Both the position numbers and the translations under genes were made by a program. From TH-plancto1 sp043777375 (lineage in GTDB: Bacteria > Planctomycetota > Planctomycetia > Planctomycetales > Planctomycetaceae): DNA of 64,000 nt. Numbering within the stretch: position 1 is the first letter of the stretch; each line of letters starts with the position of its first letter. The stretch spans positions 1 through 64,000 of the forward strand of contig JAYWHX010000126.1 in NCBI GenBank assembly GCA_043777375.1, in the 5' to 3' direction. Shown here in pieces: positions 16,915 through 26,839 of this stretch. The notes beneath the pieces were generated by a model. That model made no database searches. It saw only the letters and a program-made list of their open reading frames with translations, and was not told where the DNA came from.

Positions 16915-19900
16915 ATGGATGGTTTTTTGATTTTGCTGGGTTTGGCGGCTCTGGGCTGGATCTGTTTGGGCCCGATTCTGTTTTTTGTGCAATCGTCTCG
17001 GATCACGAGCCTGACTGAAGAAGTCCAGCGATTCCGCAAGGAGTCGGACAAACGAGCGGCGGCGCAGCTTTCGCGTGTGGACGGGCTGGCCGCTGACCTG
17101 CGTCGGTTCAACGAGCAGGACCGAATTCAAAAGGCTCATACTGACGATGCCGCTCACTCTGTCATGCCACCGGAAGCTGGGCCCGAAAATGAACCATCGC
17201 CCCCTCACGCCCGGACTCGGACCCGACCAACGCGACTGCCACCTCTTCCCACGATGCAGCCTGTCGCCGATCAGGCCGCGTCGGAGGTGATCGAGCCAGT
17301 TCCGGAGACAGAAAGTCTCGAGCCAGCCCATAGTTCCCCGGAATGGCTCCTCGAACGCCTTGCGAGTCGGCAACGTGCGGCGGCGGAGACTGCAGCACAC
17401 TCCGGCCCGACTGCGACAGCAACTTCGCCATCAGAGGGTGATTCGATCGGACAGGAGCACTCCAGCAAATCCTCCTCACGCCGCAGACCCAATCCCCCGA
17501 CAGCCGCTGAGCCGAACTGGCTCAACGAGATGGACGCGATGCAGTGGATGAGTTGGGTGGGGGCGGTGCTGGTGATGATCGGTGCGGGGTTCGGGCTGAA
17601 GTACGCCATCGAGGAACAGTACCTCGGGCCAACCGGGCGGGTCGCTCTCGGCATCCTCGGCGGCGTGGCGACCTTCGTCGGGGCTGCGTATGCGATGAAG
17701 AAGGATTACCGCGTACTGGCCGAAGGGCTGGCCGGGGCCGCCATGGGGATTCTGTACTTCTCGCTCTTTGCGGGATTCCAGTGGTACAGCCTGATGCCCC
17801 AGCTGGTGGCGTTCGTGGGCATGATCATCGTCACGGCCGTCGGGTTGTCGTTCGCGGGAGTGTTCAACTCGCTCCCCTCAGCAGTCCTCGCGATGATCGG
17901 CGGGTTTCTCACGCCGTATATGTTGTCCAAGGGGGGCGGCAATATCTCGGCACTGTTCTCGTACATCCTGATTCTCGATCTGGGAGTCCTTGCTCTCGCC
18001 ACATTCCGCAGCTGGGGCCGGTTGCACCTGCTCAACTTTGGCGGCACGCTGATCATCTGGATGGGATGGCTAGCGAACGGATATCGACCGGAGGAGCTGT
18101 GGCTGACGGTGGCGTGGATCACGCTATTCGCGGTCGTGTTCTCACTGATGGGTCTATGGAGACATGTAATTCGTCAGGAGAGTAGCAGTACGCCCGATAT
18201 GGCACTGATGCTGTTGACACCGATCGCGTATTTCGGAGCGTTGTATGGGCTGACCAAAGCGGGCTACTCCGACTGGCATGGGATCATGGCGCTGCTGGTG
18301 GCCGCGTATTACCTAGGATTGGGAGTGTTTGCGTTTGTTCGCAACCCTGGCAATAACCAGATCGTGGTCACGCTGGTGGGAGTCGGGTTGTCGTTTGTGA
18401 CGCTGGCTGTGCCGTTGCAACTGACAGGTCACTGGATTGTGATTGCGTGGGCAGTCGAGAGCTTGTTGTTGATCGAGATCGGTCTTCGATATGAGAAGCC
18501 CGGTTTCCGGCTCACTGGGTTTGGCCTGCTGGCGGTTGTCCAGCTGCACATGGTGTTGTATGCCGGAGGCACTCTGTCGGGCCCTCAAGAATTCACGACC
18601 GGGTTCGTCCGAAAGTTATGGGAAGAACCAGCGACCATCGCGAGCGGGAAATCGGCACTGGGCGGAATCATCAATGGACGGTCAATGAGTTTCCTGGCCA
18701 ATGCGATCGTGCTGGCGATTCTCGCGTGGGAGTACCGGAGGCGAGAGAAATCCGCTCGCATCGAAGGGGGCGATGAGACCTGGAAGAAACTCGGCATTGG
18801 CGGTCGAATTCCCGATGCGGGACTGATCTCCACAATCCTGATTCCGCTGGTGCCGGTGATGGTCCTCTCCATGGGGCTGTTGGAGACCTTTGTCTTTGGA
18901 ATTCAAGCGAACTGGTCGGTGGCGACGCATCTCTCGATGCTGCCGATCTGGCTCTCGCTATTCGCGGTCGCAACGTTGCTGGCGTTTCGTCGGATGGCAG
19001 ATGTCGGGACGCTGGGAGCACTGGCGAAATTCTTGTATGGAGTCACGGGGTGTCTGTTTCTGGTCTTCTTCCTGCTCCCCTTTCCGGATTGGGGGATGGG
19101 AGGCGATGGCTTGTGGGGTCACATGATCTTCAACCCGCGCGGGATCGGGTTCCTGACTGCGCTCGGGGCTGCGCTGGTCGGGGCGATCCAGTTCACTCGC
19201 AGCGATGCCGATGACACCGAAAGACGTTCAATCGGCAGCTCGCTGACGATCGCTGTCCCGCTCGTTCTGCTGGGCATGTGCCTGACCGAAACGTTCGCCT
19301 TTGGTCAGCGGCACGACTGGATTTGGGCCACCCAGCTAAGTCAGGTGACGGTCTGGTTCGCAGCTTTCTCCGTGGGGACGTTGATCGTCGCCCGATGGCT
19401 GGGGAATTCGGGCTCGCTCACGCTGTTGTCGAAGCTATTCTCTGTCGGCACGATGGGCTTGCTGGTGTTGCTGATCGCGACCACATTCGGGGATATCGTG
19501 TGGTATGGGCAGACGATGGGGGCAGAGGCGTACTCGCGCGTGCTGCTCAATCCACGCGGGCTGTGCTTGCTGATCGGAGCGGGCTCGCTGTTGTTCGGAG
19601 TCTGGGGGCAAGCCACTTCGGCGAATCGCGACCACAATTTCGTCACAGCGATGAAGATGGCGGTGCCGATCGTGCTGCTGGCACTGTGCCTACTCGAGTC
19701 GTACGCCTTTGGACGCGGGCATGTTTGGATCTGGGCCAGCTATGTCAGTGCCACGGGTATTTGTCTGGCGATCTTTGCCTATCTGACACGACAGTCGGGG
19801 CACACGATTGATATTCAGCGAAGTCCGCTGACCGGATTGTCGCAGGTGTTTTATGTGAGCCTCGGCGCGGTCTTGGTGGTACTGTTTCTCGGTACCTTGG

Positions 19901-21786
19901 CAGACTGGGGGGCGCGCGTTCGCGGGACGATTGACGGGGGCTGGCTGCTCCCGATCTTCAACCCGCGAGGAGTGTGTTTCCTGCTGGCGATCGGCTCCGC
20001 CTGGCTTGGACGTTTGCTGGTCGTGAAGGACGCTGAAGTGGAAAACCGAGAGTACCTGATCCCTACACACGGCGGTCTCTCGCTGGGACTGTTCGCCTAC
20101 GCTGCGGCATTTCTGATGTTCACGATTGAGGTGTTTGCCCTCGGCAAGCAAAGCCACTGGAACACCGGAACCGCTTTGGCCATCACCGGTACTTGGGCGT
20201 TGATGGCCATCGCCACCACCGGGGCAGGACTGATCAAACGATCTTCTCCAATCCGCATGCTGGCGATTGGACTCTTCGCGCTGACGACCGCCAAAGTGTT
20301 TCTGTACGACGTGTGGTATCTCGATAAGACCATTCGCTGGGCAGCCTTTATCGGGCTGGGTGTGACGCTGTTTGCGACCTCGTTCTTGTACAGACGGTTC
20401 CGCGACCAACTCAAGGATTGGATCAAGCCGATGTGCCTGCTACTGGCCGCGACGCTTGCTCTAGGGTCTGGGAGCGCAGGTCACGCGGCGGACGCCGAGC
20501 CTGATCTCTCGACGCAGTTCACACATCGCTTCGAGCTGGGGCACTACTCCACCGCGTTGCCAGGAGTCGACACCGATCCGAACTTCGTCCGCATCCCGCT
20601 CACGCCCGAGATCTACGATGCCAGTCAGCGAAATCTGGATGATCTCCGTTTGCTCAGCGTCGACGAACAGGGAGTCTCAATTCAGATCCCCTACCTGCTG
20701 ATCTCACCCGTCGACGATTACGGCCAGGCAGACCAGAACCTGCCTATCGTCCGTCGACAAGACATCGCGGACACCACTGAGTTCGTCGTCAGTGCCAAAG
20801 AGATCACCGAACCCGTCGAAAGCCTGCGACTCTCGGTCACCTCACCCGAACGAGATTACGTTCGCTCACTTCGCCTGTATGGAGCCGGACAGACCGATGA
20901 TGGAGACTGGAAACTGCTCGTGAACGATGGGTATCTGGTCGACCGCACGCGGGGCAACCTGCGACTGACGGAGTCCACCATCCCCTGCCCCCGGAGCCAG
21001 TTTCGCTACTACCGCATCGTGATCGAAAACGAAGGTCAAGCTGCACTCACCATTACCGGCTGCACCGCCCACATGGTTCGCCGACGTGCAGCTCCTCGCA
21101 TGAGCTACCCGGTACAAGTCACCAACGAAGTCCGTACCGATCGGAAGTTGACCCGCGTGGACATGACCCTCGCCGGACCGGTTCCCATCGACCGCCTTGA
21201 GTTGGATGTCAGCGGAGCCGACGAATACCACCGGAGTGCCCAGCTGCTTTCTATTCATGACACCAGCACGACCCCCATCACCAGCGTCCAACTCTTTCAT
21301 CTGGCCCAAGTCTCGCAGGGGCAAACAGCAACAATCTCGTTCACGCCGCAGCAATCCAAGCGGCTGCGACTGGAGATTCAGAACGGTGACGATCAGCCGC
21401 TGACTGTGACGACCGCGAGTGCGTACGGCTTCGAGCGTTCACTGGCCGTGCCGGTGAAGTCGCTCAGTGCCGCCGCGAACCCGGTGGCTCTGTATGTCGG
21501 CGGCAAAGTCGCCGCGCCCAGCTATGACCTGTCACGCATCAGCACTGTGCCGGATATCGAGAAGCTGACGACTCTTTCGGTGCTGACTGGCGAGCGAAAC
21601 CCGAGCTATCACGAAGTGACTCCATCACGCCCCTGGGCCGAGGACCACCGTACGCTCGTCTGGGTCATGGTCCTCGGTGGCGTCATCATTTTGTCGGTAC
21701 TGGCGGTCGTGTTACTGAAGGCCGCTGTGGCCGCGCAGGAGAAGACCAACGCAACTCCAAACCCTGACTCCGCTGAGCCTCAATGA
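16915..21786 (+). CDS. Giant DUF2339-DUF3999 fusion membrane protein
   Basis: A 1623-residue protein. It starts at the ATG at 16915 (GGAG directly upstream) with a membrane helix, then a coiled coil (SSRITSLTEEVQRFRKESDK) and a Pro-rich linker. Next come roughly thirty membrane helices over residues 200-1180, typical of DUF2339. An FNPRG-type loop recurs (FNPRGIGFL, LNPRGLCLL, FNPRGVCFL), suggesting internal duplication. From about 1190 a signal-like helix leads into a large beta-rich exported region matching DUF3999 (FTHRFELGHYSTALPGVDTD...), ended by a C-terminal helix (VWVMVLGGVIILSVLAVVLL). In many Proteobacteria these two families are separate neighbouring genes. The function of both is unknown; an envelope role is inferred. 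Confidence 0.85.
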   Translation: MDGFLILLGLAALGWICLGPILFFVQSSRITSLTEEVQRFRKESDKRAAAQLSRVDGLAADLRRFNEQDRIQKAHTDDAAHSVMPPEAGPENEPSPPHARTRTRPTRLPPLPTMQPVADQAASEVIEPVPETESLEPAHSSPEWLLERLASRQRAAAETAAHSGPTATATSPSEGDSIGQEHSSKSSSRRRPNPPTAAEPNWLNEMDAMQWMSWVGAVLVMIGAGFGLKYAIEEQYLGPTGRVALGILGGVATFVGAAYAMKKDYRVLAEGLAGAAMGILYFSLFAGFQWYSLMPQLVAFVGMIIVTAVGLSFAGVFNSLPSAVLAMIGGFLTPYMLSKGGGNISALFSYILILDLGVLALATFRSWGRLHLLNFGGTLIIWMGWLANGYRPEELWLTVAWITLFAVVFSLMGLWRHVIRQESSSTPDMALMLLTPIAYFGALYGLTKAGYSDWHGIMALLVAAYYLGLGVFAFVRNPGNNQIVVTLVGVGLSFVTLAVPLQLTGHWIVIAWAVESLLLIEIGLRYEKPGFRLTGFGLLAVVQLHMVLYAGGTLSGPQEFTTGFVRKLWEEPATIASGKSALGGIINGRSMSFLANAIVLAILAWEYRRREKSARIEGGDETWKKLGIGGRIPDAGLISTILIPLVPVMVLSMGLLETFVFGIQANWSVATHLSMLPIWLSLFAVATLLAFRRMADVGTLGALAKFLYGVTGCLFLVFFLLPFPDWGMGGDGLWGHMIFNPRGIGFLTALGAALVGAIQFTRSDADDTERRSIGSSLTIAVPLVLLGMCLTETFAFGQRHDWIWATQLSQVTVWFAAFSVGTLIVARWLGNSGSLTLLSKLFSVGTMGLLVLLIATTFGDIVWYGQTMGAEAYSRVLLNPRGLCLLIGAGSLLFGVWGQATSANRDHNFVTAMKMAVPIVLLALCLLESYAFGRGHVWIWASYVSATGICLAIFAYLTRQSGHTIDIQRSPLTGLSQVFYVSLGAVLVVLFLGTLADWGARVRGTIDGGWLLPIFNPRGVCFLLAIGSAWLGRLLVVKDAEVENREYLIPTHGGLSLGLFAYAAAFLMFTIEVFALGKQSHWNTGTALAITGTWALMAIATTGAGLIKRSSPIRMLAIGLFALTTAKVFLYDVWYLDKTIRWAAFIGLGVTLFATSFLYRRFRDQLKDWIKPMCLLLAATLALGSGSAGHAADAEPDLSTQFTHRFELGHYSTALPGVDTDPNFVRIPLTPEIYDASQRNLDDLRLLSVDEQGVSIQIPYLLISPVDDYGQADQNLPIVRRQDIADTTEFVVSAKEITEPVESLRLSVTSPERDYVRSLRLYGAGQTDDGDWKLLVNDGYLVDRTRGNLRLTESTIPCPRSQFRYYRIVIENEGQAALTITGCTAHMVRRRAAPRMSYPVQVTNEVRTDRKLTRVDMTLAGPVPIDRLELDVSGADEYHRSAQLLSIHDTSTTPITSVQLFHLAQVSQGQTATISFTPQQSKRLRLEIQNGDDQPLTVTTASAYGFERSLAVPVKSLSAAANPVALYVGGKVAAPSYDLSRISTVPDIEKLTTLSVLTGERNPSYHEVTPSRPWAEDHRTLVWVMVLGGVIILSVLAVVLLKAAVAAQEKTNATPNPDSAEPQ

Positions 21787-21831
21787 GACGCGATTCACAC
21801 TCTATGCCATCCCACTCCAAGACCGAGCGGG

Positions 21832-22884
21832 TCATGGATTCTCATACTGCTTCAATGAGTTCTCATATATCTCGCGTATTCTTGTCGGCATCTCGTTTAA
21901 TTTGTGGTACTTTTGAACATCACCGAGGGGGATCATCTTCTGGTGATCTTGATTATCAGTCGTTGCATTCGTCACTTCATCCCACAAGGGGCCATTATCA
22001 CCTATGTATCGAGGAGTTGTTGATCGAAACTTTTTCTCAACAGCTTCGATATCGATTCCATCGGGTAGATACTTCCAATCGGCAGAAAATCTGCGCAGGA
22101 CGGTCAGGTGAGTCCCTGCAACATGCGGACGGAGTGGAACCCATTCGGGATTTGGAAGATTCTGACCCACCTCATCTTCACTGGTGCCGAAGAGGTAAAG
22201 TCGATCACTGTCTGGCGCGATGATTCCACGGCTTACAAAACCATTGGTTACGTTCGCAGGAAAACCGCGAACCGAGCCTTCAAACTGGCCGTTTTGGATG
22301 TCAGACGCTGACTGACTCAGAAATGTCATTGGCCCGTCAGCGTCAAATACGACGAGAGTCTTATGAACTGCTAGTTGACTTTCTGTTTTATCAATCACTC
22401 CGATTCGATCGGCATTTGATTTGATAGATCTTTCAATCTGCGGCTCATGGTCCCAGGGGTGTTGGATCGAAGTCACTATGAAATGATCCGAAATCTCCAT
22501 GACTCTCAGCTCATGTCTCCCCTCCCTCTGAGTGCGCCCCCACGAGTACCAGCACAGACCGTTATCCCAATCCTCGATGATCTGCCATCGTCCGGTCACC
22601 AAATCAAGTGTCTCGGTGGAAGCGAGAGGATACGAATTGTCGAGAGATGGCTTTATATCCAATTCAAGCTGTTGTCGAATCGCTTCAGCTTGGTTGATAA
22701 TCGTCGCTTGTTCTTCAGGAATGAGCGTCCCGGCCACCACTGATTCCATGGTCCAGACAAATCGCCATGATTGATAAACGAACCACCCCAGGGTAGCGCA
22801 CATAATCGCTACGAACGAGATTCCGAGGACGCGAATCACTTGTTTCCAACTGAAGGTGGAAAGGTTGCCGAATGCTACTACCAC
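21832..22884 (-). CDS. Membrane-anchored protein of unknown function
   Basis: A 350-residue protein with one N-terminal helix (VIRVLGISFVAIMCATLGWFV) and a large soluble region presumably outside the cytoplasm. No known domain was recognised. The GTG start lies inside the end of the preceding gene (seven-base overlap) and is preceded by a good GGGAGG ribosome site, so the two are translated as a pair. Base composition here is visibly more AT-rich than the neighbours, which suggests acquisition. A role tied to the upstream LEPR-type protein is inferred from the overlap only. Confidence 0.7.
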   Translation of the reverse strand: MVVAFGNLSTFSWKQVIRVLGISFVAIMCATLGWFVYQSWRFVWTMESVVAGTLIPEEQATIINQAEAIRQQLELDIKPSLDNSYPLASTETLDLVTGRWQIIEDWDNGLCWYSWGRTQREGRHELRVMEISDHFIVTSIQHPWDHEPQIERSIKSNADRIGVIDKTESQLAVHKTLVVFDADGPMTFLSQSASDIQNGQFEGSVRGFPANVTNGFVSRGIIAPDSDRLYLFGTSEDEVGQNLPNPEWVPLRPHVAGTHLTVLRRFSADWKYLPDGIDIEAVEKKFRSTTPRYIGDNGPLWDEVTNATTDNQDHQKMIPLGDVQKYHKLNEMPTRIREIYENSLKQYENP

Positions 22885-24005
22885 AGACCACCTCCCGGAT
22901 TCGATTGATCATAAAGACCTCTAATCCATTGAGGCATTTCGCCGGCAAGATTGTAGGTGGCTACGTTTGTGATCGCAAATTCGTCCGGTGGGTTGTTTCC
23001 CAGGCCATGGGCCTGACACCACGGCCCCCATACGGAGGCTGGAATATATCCATTGGAGACATGCCACCGCTGCGTGCCATTGGCAACATACTCGATTTCA
23101 TGAACTTCGCGCCAAGTCAATCCTTCCCCTGTTTCTAGCTGCCGTTTCAATCGAGCCCAATTTCCAGCCTCGAGCGATTGAGTGTTTTCTTTGCTGGCTA
23201 AAACGTCCTTCATGCTGTCAAGTATATCATTTCCCATGACCGTGGCCGTTGCGAAAGGACCTTGAAACATAAACTGCATGTAGAACCATGGATCTTTGAA
23301 GTCAGCAATAGCCCTCTCTAACTTATTCACCTCTTTGGTAAGCAGAGCCAAATTGACGCCGGACACATCGAACAAATGCTGAGTGGCAAGATATTCCACC
23401 GGGTCAACAAAACGGTGTTTGACCTCTTTGGTTGTTATTTTCTGGAATTTAATGATCTCTTCGTATGTTTGCTCCGCCGTATCAAAGACAGCATAGGTTG
23501 ACACTTGGACTACTGTGCTGATTCGGACCACACTCGTTGTGTCTAGTGGCCTCGCCCCTTGACCGAAAGCCACCGCAGCTTGAATTGCTGGGGGTGGAGA
23601 CCCTACTATGCCGGTATTCTCGACAGGATGGCCTGCGAGATAAATGCTATGAATTTGAGTCGGTGATAGCCCAGAGCCAGCCATCAAGAATGCAAAGTCC
23701 TCTTCAGCCGTTGCATTTGGGTGAGCGGCTGCGAAATCAAGAAATGACTGGCCAATCGAACTCAATGCTGTTCCGCCAGTGGGTGTGGTGTTCCCCCCAC
23801 TCGTCGGGGTCAACGTACCCCCTGTCGTTGCTGATCCCCCAGTGGGAGAAGTGACTGTGCCACTGCCTGATGGAGTCGTAATCCCGACAACAGTGTTCAT
23901 TCCCGAGGGAGGGGCCACAATCCCATCGAGCATCATTCGCGTTTCAAGGGCTGCTGGCACATGCCCCTCGACGCGCCAAGTTCCTGATTGGCGGCGGCGA
24001 CCCAC
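22878..24005 (-). CDS. Exported LEPR-type protein of unknown function, N-terminus out of frame
   Basis: The frame gives 375 residues from a GTG. Near the N-terminus it has GHVPAALETRMMLDG, resembling the LExRxLL element on many planctomycete surface proteins. A Gly/Thr/Ser/Pro linker follows, then a roughly 280-residue unrecognised domain. The expected start is probably ATG 24061, whose translation (MVSTSLLSRFLGTLGGG) looks like a normal LEPR-protein leader. That leader is one base out of frame because of a G8 run at 24012-24019; nine G would join them into about 394 residues. It overlaps the membrane protein downstream. Possibilities are sequencing error, a disabled gene, or slippage-based switching. 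Confidence 0.65.
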   Translation of the reverse strand: MGRRRQSGTWRVEGHVPAALETRMMLDGIVAPPSGMNTVVGITTPSGSGTVTSPTGGSATTGGTLTPTSGGNTTPTGGTALSSIGQSFLDFAAAHPNATAEEDFAFLMAGSGLSPTQIHSIYLAGHPVENTGIVGSPPPAIQAAVAFGQGARPLDTTSVVRISTVVQVSTYAVFDTAEQTYEEIIKFQKITTKEVKHRFVDPVEYLATQHLFDVSGVNLALLTKEVNKLERAIADFKDPWFYMQFMFQGPFATATVMGNDILDSMKDVLASKENTQSLEAGNWARLKRQLETGEGLTWREVHEIEYVANGTQRWHVSNGYIPASVWGPWCQAHGLGNNPPDEFAITNVATYNLAGEMPQWIRGLYDQSNPGGGLW

Positions 24006-24286
24006 CTTACGCCCCCCCCTAATGTGCCTAAAAAGCGAGACAGCAGGGATGTAGAAACCATGGTGAGTCTTTTCTAAAACAGAGGTAATCTCGGGTCGAG
24101 ATTGGGAGAATTCATCGTCTTCATAAACTCACCTAAGCGGGATTGCGAGACTGTCAACACATTTCCCTCGTACAACTATCGGATTTATCAAACAACAATT
24201 CCACTCAACCATACACACCCCGTAGCGCACAAGTGCGGGCACCACCCCGACAAGCGCGGGTGGCGAGCAAGCAATTCACTTCAGCC

Positions 24287-24700
24287 TTACCCGACCGAAC
24301 GTGCCAGCAGGCTGGGTGAGGAGTTCACTCCAGCGGTCACACGTTCGATCTCATCCAGAGATAGCTCAAGAAACTCTGCATCGCTGAGGATTCGCCGGAA
24401 ACGAACACCGTACGAATTCAAGATCGGGTTCGTTCGAAACGGGCTGGGGGGGATGACTTCGGTGCGGACGACATCGGCTTCCACGATGCAGTCGTTCTGC
24501 CCCTGCGCCAAGAATTTCAGCCAGACCCGATCCCCGTCGAGGGGCTCGATAGTCGAGAGCCGGGCTCCCGTGGCCGAAACGTCTTGCGACCACGCCCGCA
24601 GAAATTGGGGCGGGGTGGCCTTACGCGATTCCGCTGTGTAGACATTCACGACCGCGCGGAGATCCGCGCGGAAATCTTTGCGACGATTGTCTTCAGCCAT
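24287..24700 (-). CDS. PilZ-domain protein
   Basis: A 137-residue single-domain protein. The c-di-GMP signature is visible as RRKDFRADLR (the RxxxR element, about residues 6-15) and DVSATGARL (the D/NxSxxG element, about 40-48). It probably binds cyclic di-GMP and passes the signal to a partner, which cannot be named from context. It is cytoplasmic, with no signal peptide or helix. No linked diguanylate cyclase is present in the window. The start ATG is the only one that keeps the full RxxxR motif. Confidence 0.85.
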   Translation of the reverse strand: MAEDNRRKDFRADLRAVVNVYTAESRKATPPQFLRAWSQDVSATGARLSTIEPLDGDRVWLKFLAQGQNDCIVEADVVRTEVIPPSPFRTNPILNSYGVRFRRILSDAEFLELSLDEIERVTAGVNSSPSLLARSVG

Positions 24701-24849
24701 CAGAGACCTGCCATCCAGTAACTCGACTCGGGGTTAAGTCCCCAAACCTACGTTATGTCTGACAAGTTGTGTCCGGACGGGCGGGTTGCCTGACGGAATC
24801 ACTCCATGAGATTCGTCCAAATCGTTGTAATCGGAACTCCGTCGCCGCC

Positions 24850-25713
24850 TCAAGCCTTCGCGACCGGGTTCGTCAGCGTCCCGATCCCGGTGATCGTGAT
24901 CGACACGCTATCGCCGTTTTCGAGAGTGAACGTGTCTGGAGGGACCACTCCTGTCCCGGTCAGCAGGAAGGCCCCAGCTGGGAAGTCGTTCTCTTTCCCC
25001 AACCACTCAGCGAGTTCCGGCAGCTCGCGTTTCATCTGTCCCAACGAAGTCGAGCCGCGGAAAACCTCGGCCTTGTTTCGGTGAATCAGGATGTCGATCG
25101 CGACCGCGTCCTTATGCAGCGGGCCATCCGCCAGCAGGATGCAGGGGCCAAGCGAACAGCACTGGTTGTAGACCTTGGCCTGGGGCAGATAGAGCGGGTT
25201 TTCCCCCTCGATATCCCGAGCCGACATGTCGTTGCCGATGGTGTATCCGGCAATCTGCATCGCCGGATTCAGGACCAGCGTGAACTCGGGTTCGGGCACC
25301 GACCAGTTGCTATCCGCACGCACGCGAACAGGTTCGCCCGGTCCCGAAACGCGGTGCGGAGTGGCCTTCAAAAAGATCTCCGGGCGGGGAGCCGTGTAGA
25401 CCTTGTCGTAGTGGCTCGCTCCGGCTTCAGACTCTTCCATGCGGGCGATCTGGCTGCGTTTGTAGGTGACACCCGCTGCCCAGACTTCCTGGCGATCGAT
25501 GGGAGCCAGGAATGTCACTTCACCCGTCTTGATCGGACCGGCCTTGGGGTCGACGAGGAACTTGGCCAAGCCAACGGGGTCCGGAGCATGCAGGATGTCC
25601 GACAGGATTCGAATCCCGCTGACCTGCTCCATATCGAGCAACAGGACGCCGGTGTCTTCCACCATCGCCACACGGACTTTTCCATCCGCCAATCGCACTT
25701 TCGCCAGTTTCAT
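24850..25713 (-). CDS. Fumarylacetoacetate hydrolase family protein
   Basis: A 287-residue FAH-superfamily enzyme. Metal-binding and catalytic elements are visible: a WSVPEPEFTLVLN strand with the Glu ligands, GNDMSARDIEGENPLYLPQAK with the Asp and Lys, and a C-terminal LLTGTGVVPPDTFTLENGD. Members hydrolyse or decarboxylate 2-keto acids; the sequence resembles the 2-keto-3-deoxy-sugar-acid dehydratase branch, but substrate assignment is inference. The start overlaps the RluA stop by four bases (ATGA), so they are co-translated though functionally unrelated. It is cytoplasmic. Confidence 0.85.
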   Translation of the reverse strand: MKLAKVRLADGKVRVAMVEDTGVLLLDMEQVSGIRILSDILHAPDPVGLAKFLVDPKAGPIKTGEVTFLAPIDRQEVWAAGVTYKRSQIARMEESEAGASHYDKVYTAPRPEIFLKATPHRVSGPGEPVRVRADSNWSVPEPEFTLVLNPAMQIAGYTIGNDMSARDIEGENPLYLPQAKVYNQCCSLGPCILLADGPLHKDAVAIDILIHRNKAEVFRGSTSLGQMKRELPELAEWLGKENDFPAGAFLLTGTGVVPPDTFTLENGDSVSITITGIGTLTNPVAKA

Positions 25714-26819
25714 CCGCTCAGCTTTCGATAGGTCCGCAGGGCTTCCAGGGTCAGCTGCATGTCGGTGGGAAGTTCGGCCTCGAACTGCATCGGGCGGTCT
25801 GTGACCGGATGCTTGATCTCGATCCGGAACGCATGCAACGCTTGTCGATCGATGAGCGTATCATCTCCGTTCGCGATTGTCTCCGGACCCGCCAAGTCGG
25901 CTCGTGTCACTGGCCCCTGCCCGGAATACAGCTTGTCCGCAATGATCGCACATTTGAGGTGCAGCATATGCACCCGCAGCTGATGCGTGCGTCCGGTTTC
26001 CGGCAGCAATTGGACATACGTGAAGCCACGAAATCGCTCCAGCACCTTGTAGAAGGTGACCGCTTCACGAGCCCCCTGTTCGCCCTCGTCGCACGTAATC
26101 ATCTTCTCGTGATTCTTGGGGTGGACCTTGATCCAAGTTCGGATGTAGTCGGAATCGCGAGCCAGCGCGCCCCGGACGATGGCTCGATATTCCTTCTTCA
26201 CTTCGCGCTGTTCGAACTGTGAACTCAAGCGGCTGTGAACGGTGTTGTCCTTGGCGATGATGATCACACCGGTTGTGTCGCGGTCCAGACGATGGACAAT
26301 TCCCGGTCGCAGCTGGCCCGCGACACTGCTCAGTTTGTCAAAGTGAAACTGAACCGCAGCTGCGAGCGTCCCCTTGAAGTTCCCTCGACCGGGGTGGGTG
26401 ACCATGTCGGAGGGTTTGTTAATGATGGCCAACGACTCGTCTTCGAAGACGACCTGAATGGGCAGGTCTTCGGGTTGCAGCGTGTTGTCTGGCAGTTCGG
26501 GAAGCCGAATCGACAGCCGGTCGTTGACTCGCAGTCGCTTCGACGCCTTGACCGCCAGACCATTGAGCTGGACGGCCGATTGCTCGATCGCCTTGCGAAA
26601 CAGTTCGCGGCTGTAGTTGGGATACAAGCGGGCGAGGTAGTGATCGACCCGCCAACCGTGCGCGCGGGCCTCGACGGTGACAGAGACCGGCTCGCTCATG
26701 GAAAGCGGCGGCCGCTCGAACTCTTCGAGAGGCGTTTCGTCAGGTAGGTCGAGTTCAGGGTCCACAGGGTGCAGTTCTTGAAAGGAATTGAGATCACCAG
26801 CATCAAAACTGATTGGCAT
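25710..26819 (-). CDS. RluA-family 23S rRNA pseudouridine synthase
   Basis: A 369-residue enzyme. An acidic N-terminal extension precedes an S4 RNA-binding domain (about 45-105, RVDHYLARLYPNYSRELFRK). The catalytic domain has HRLDRDTTGVIIIA with the catalytic Asp, then LLPETGRTHQLRVHM. This matches RluD/RluC-type synthases that modify large-subunit rRNA; RluD is the closest guess. The frame opens upstream at a TTG (26867), but the ATG at 26819 is the more credible start. It is followed with four-base overlap by the FAH-family gene, and preceded with a 20-base gap by the DUF4276 gene. Confidence 0.92.
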   Translation of the reverse strand: MPISFDAGDLNSFQELHPVDPELDLPDETPLEEFERPPLSMSEPVSVTVEARAHGWRVDHYLARLYPNYSRELFRKAIEQSAVQLNGLAVKASKRLRVNDRLSIRLPELPDNTLQPEDLPIQVVFEDESLAIINKPSDMVTHPGRGNFKGTLAAAVQFHFDKLSSVAGQLRPGIVHRLDRDTTGVIIIAKDNTVHSRLSSQFEQREVKKEYRAIVRGALARDSDYIRTWIKVHPKNHEKMITCDEGEQGAREAVTFYKVLERFRGFTYVQLLPETGRTHQLRVHMLHLKCAIIADKLYSGQGPVTRADLAGPETIANGDDTLIDRQALHAFRIEIKHPVTDRPMQFEAELPTDMQLTLEALRTYRKLSG

Positions 26820-26839
26820 TTTGCGAGGATCGCTCGGCG

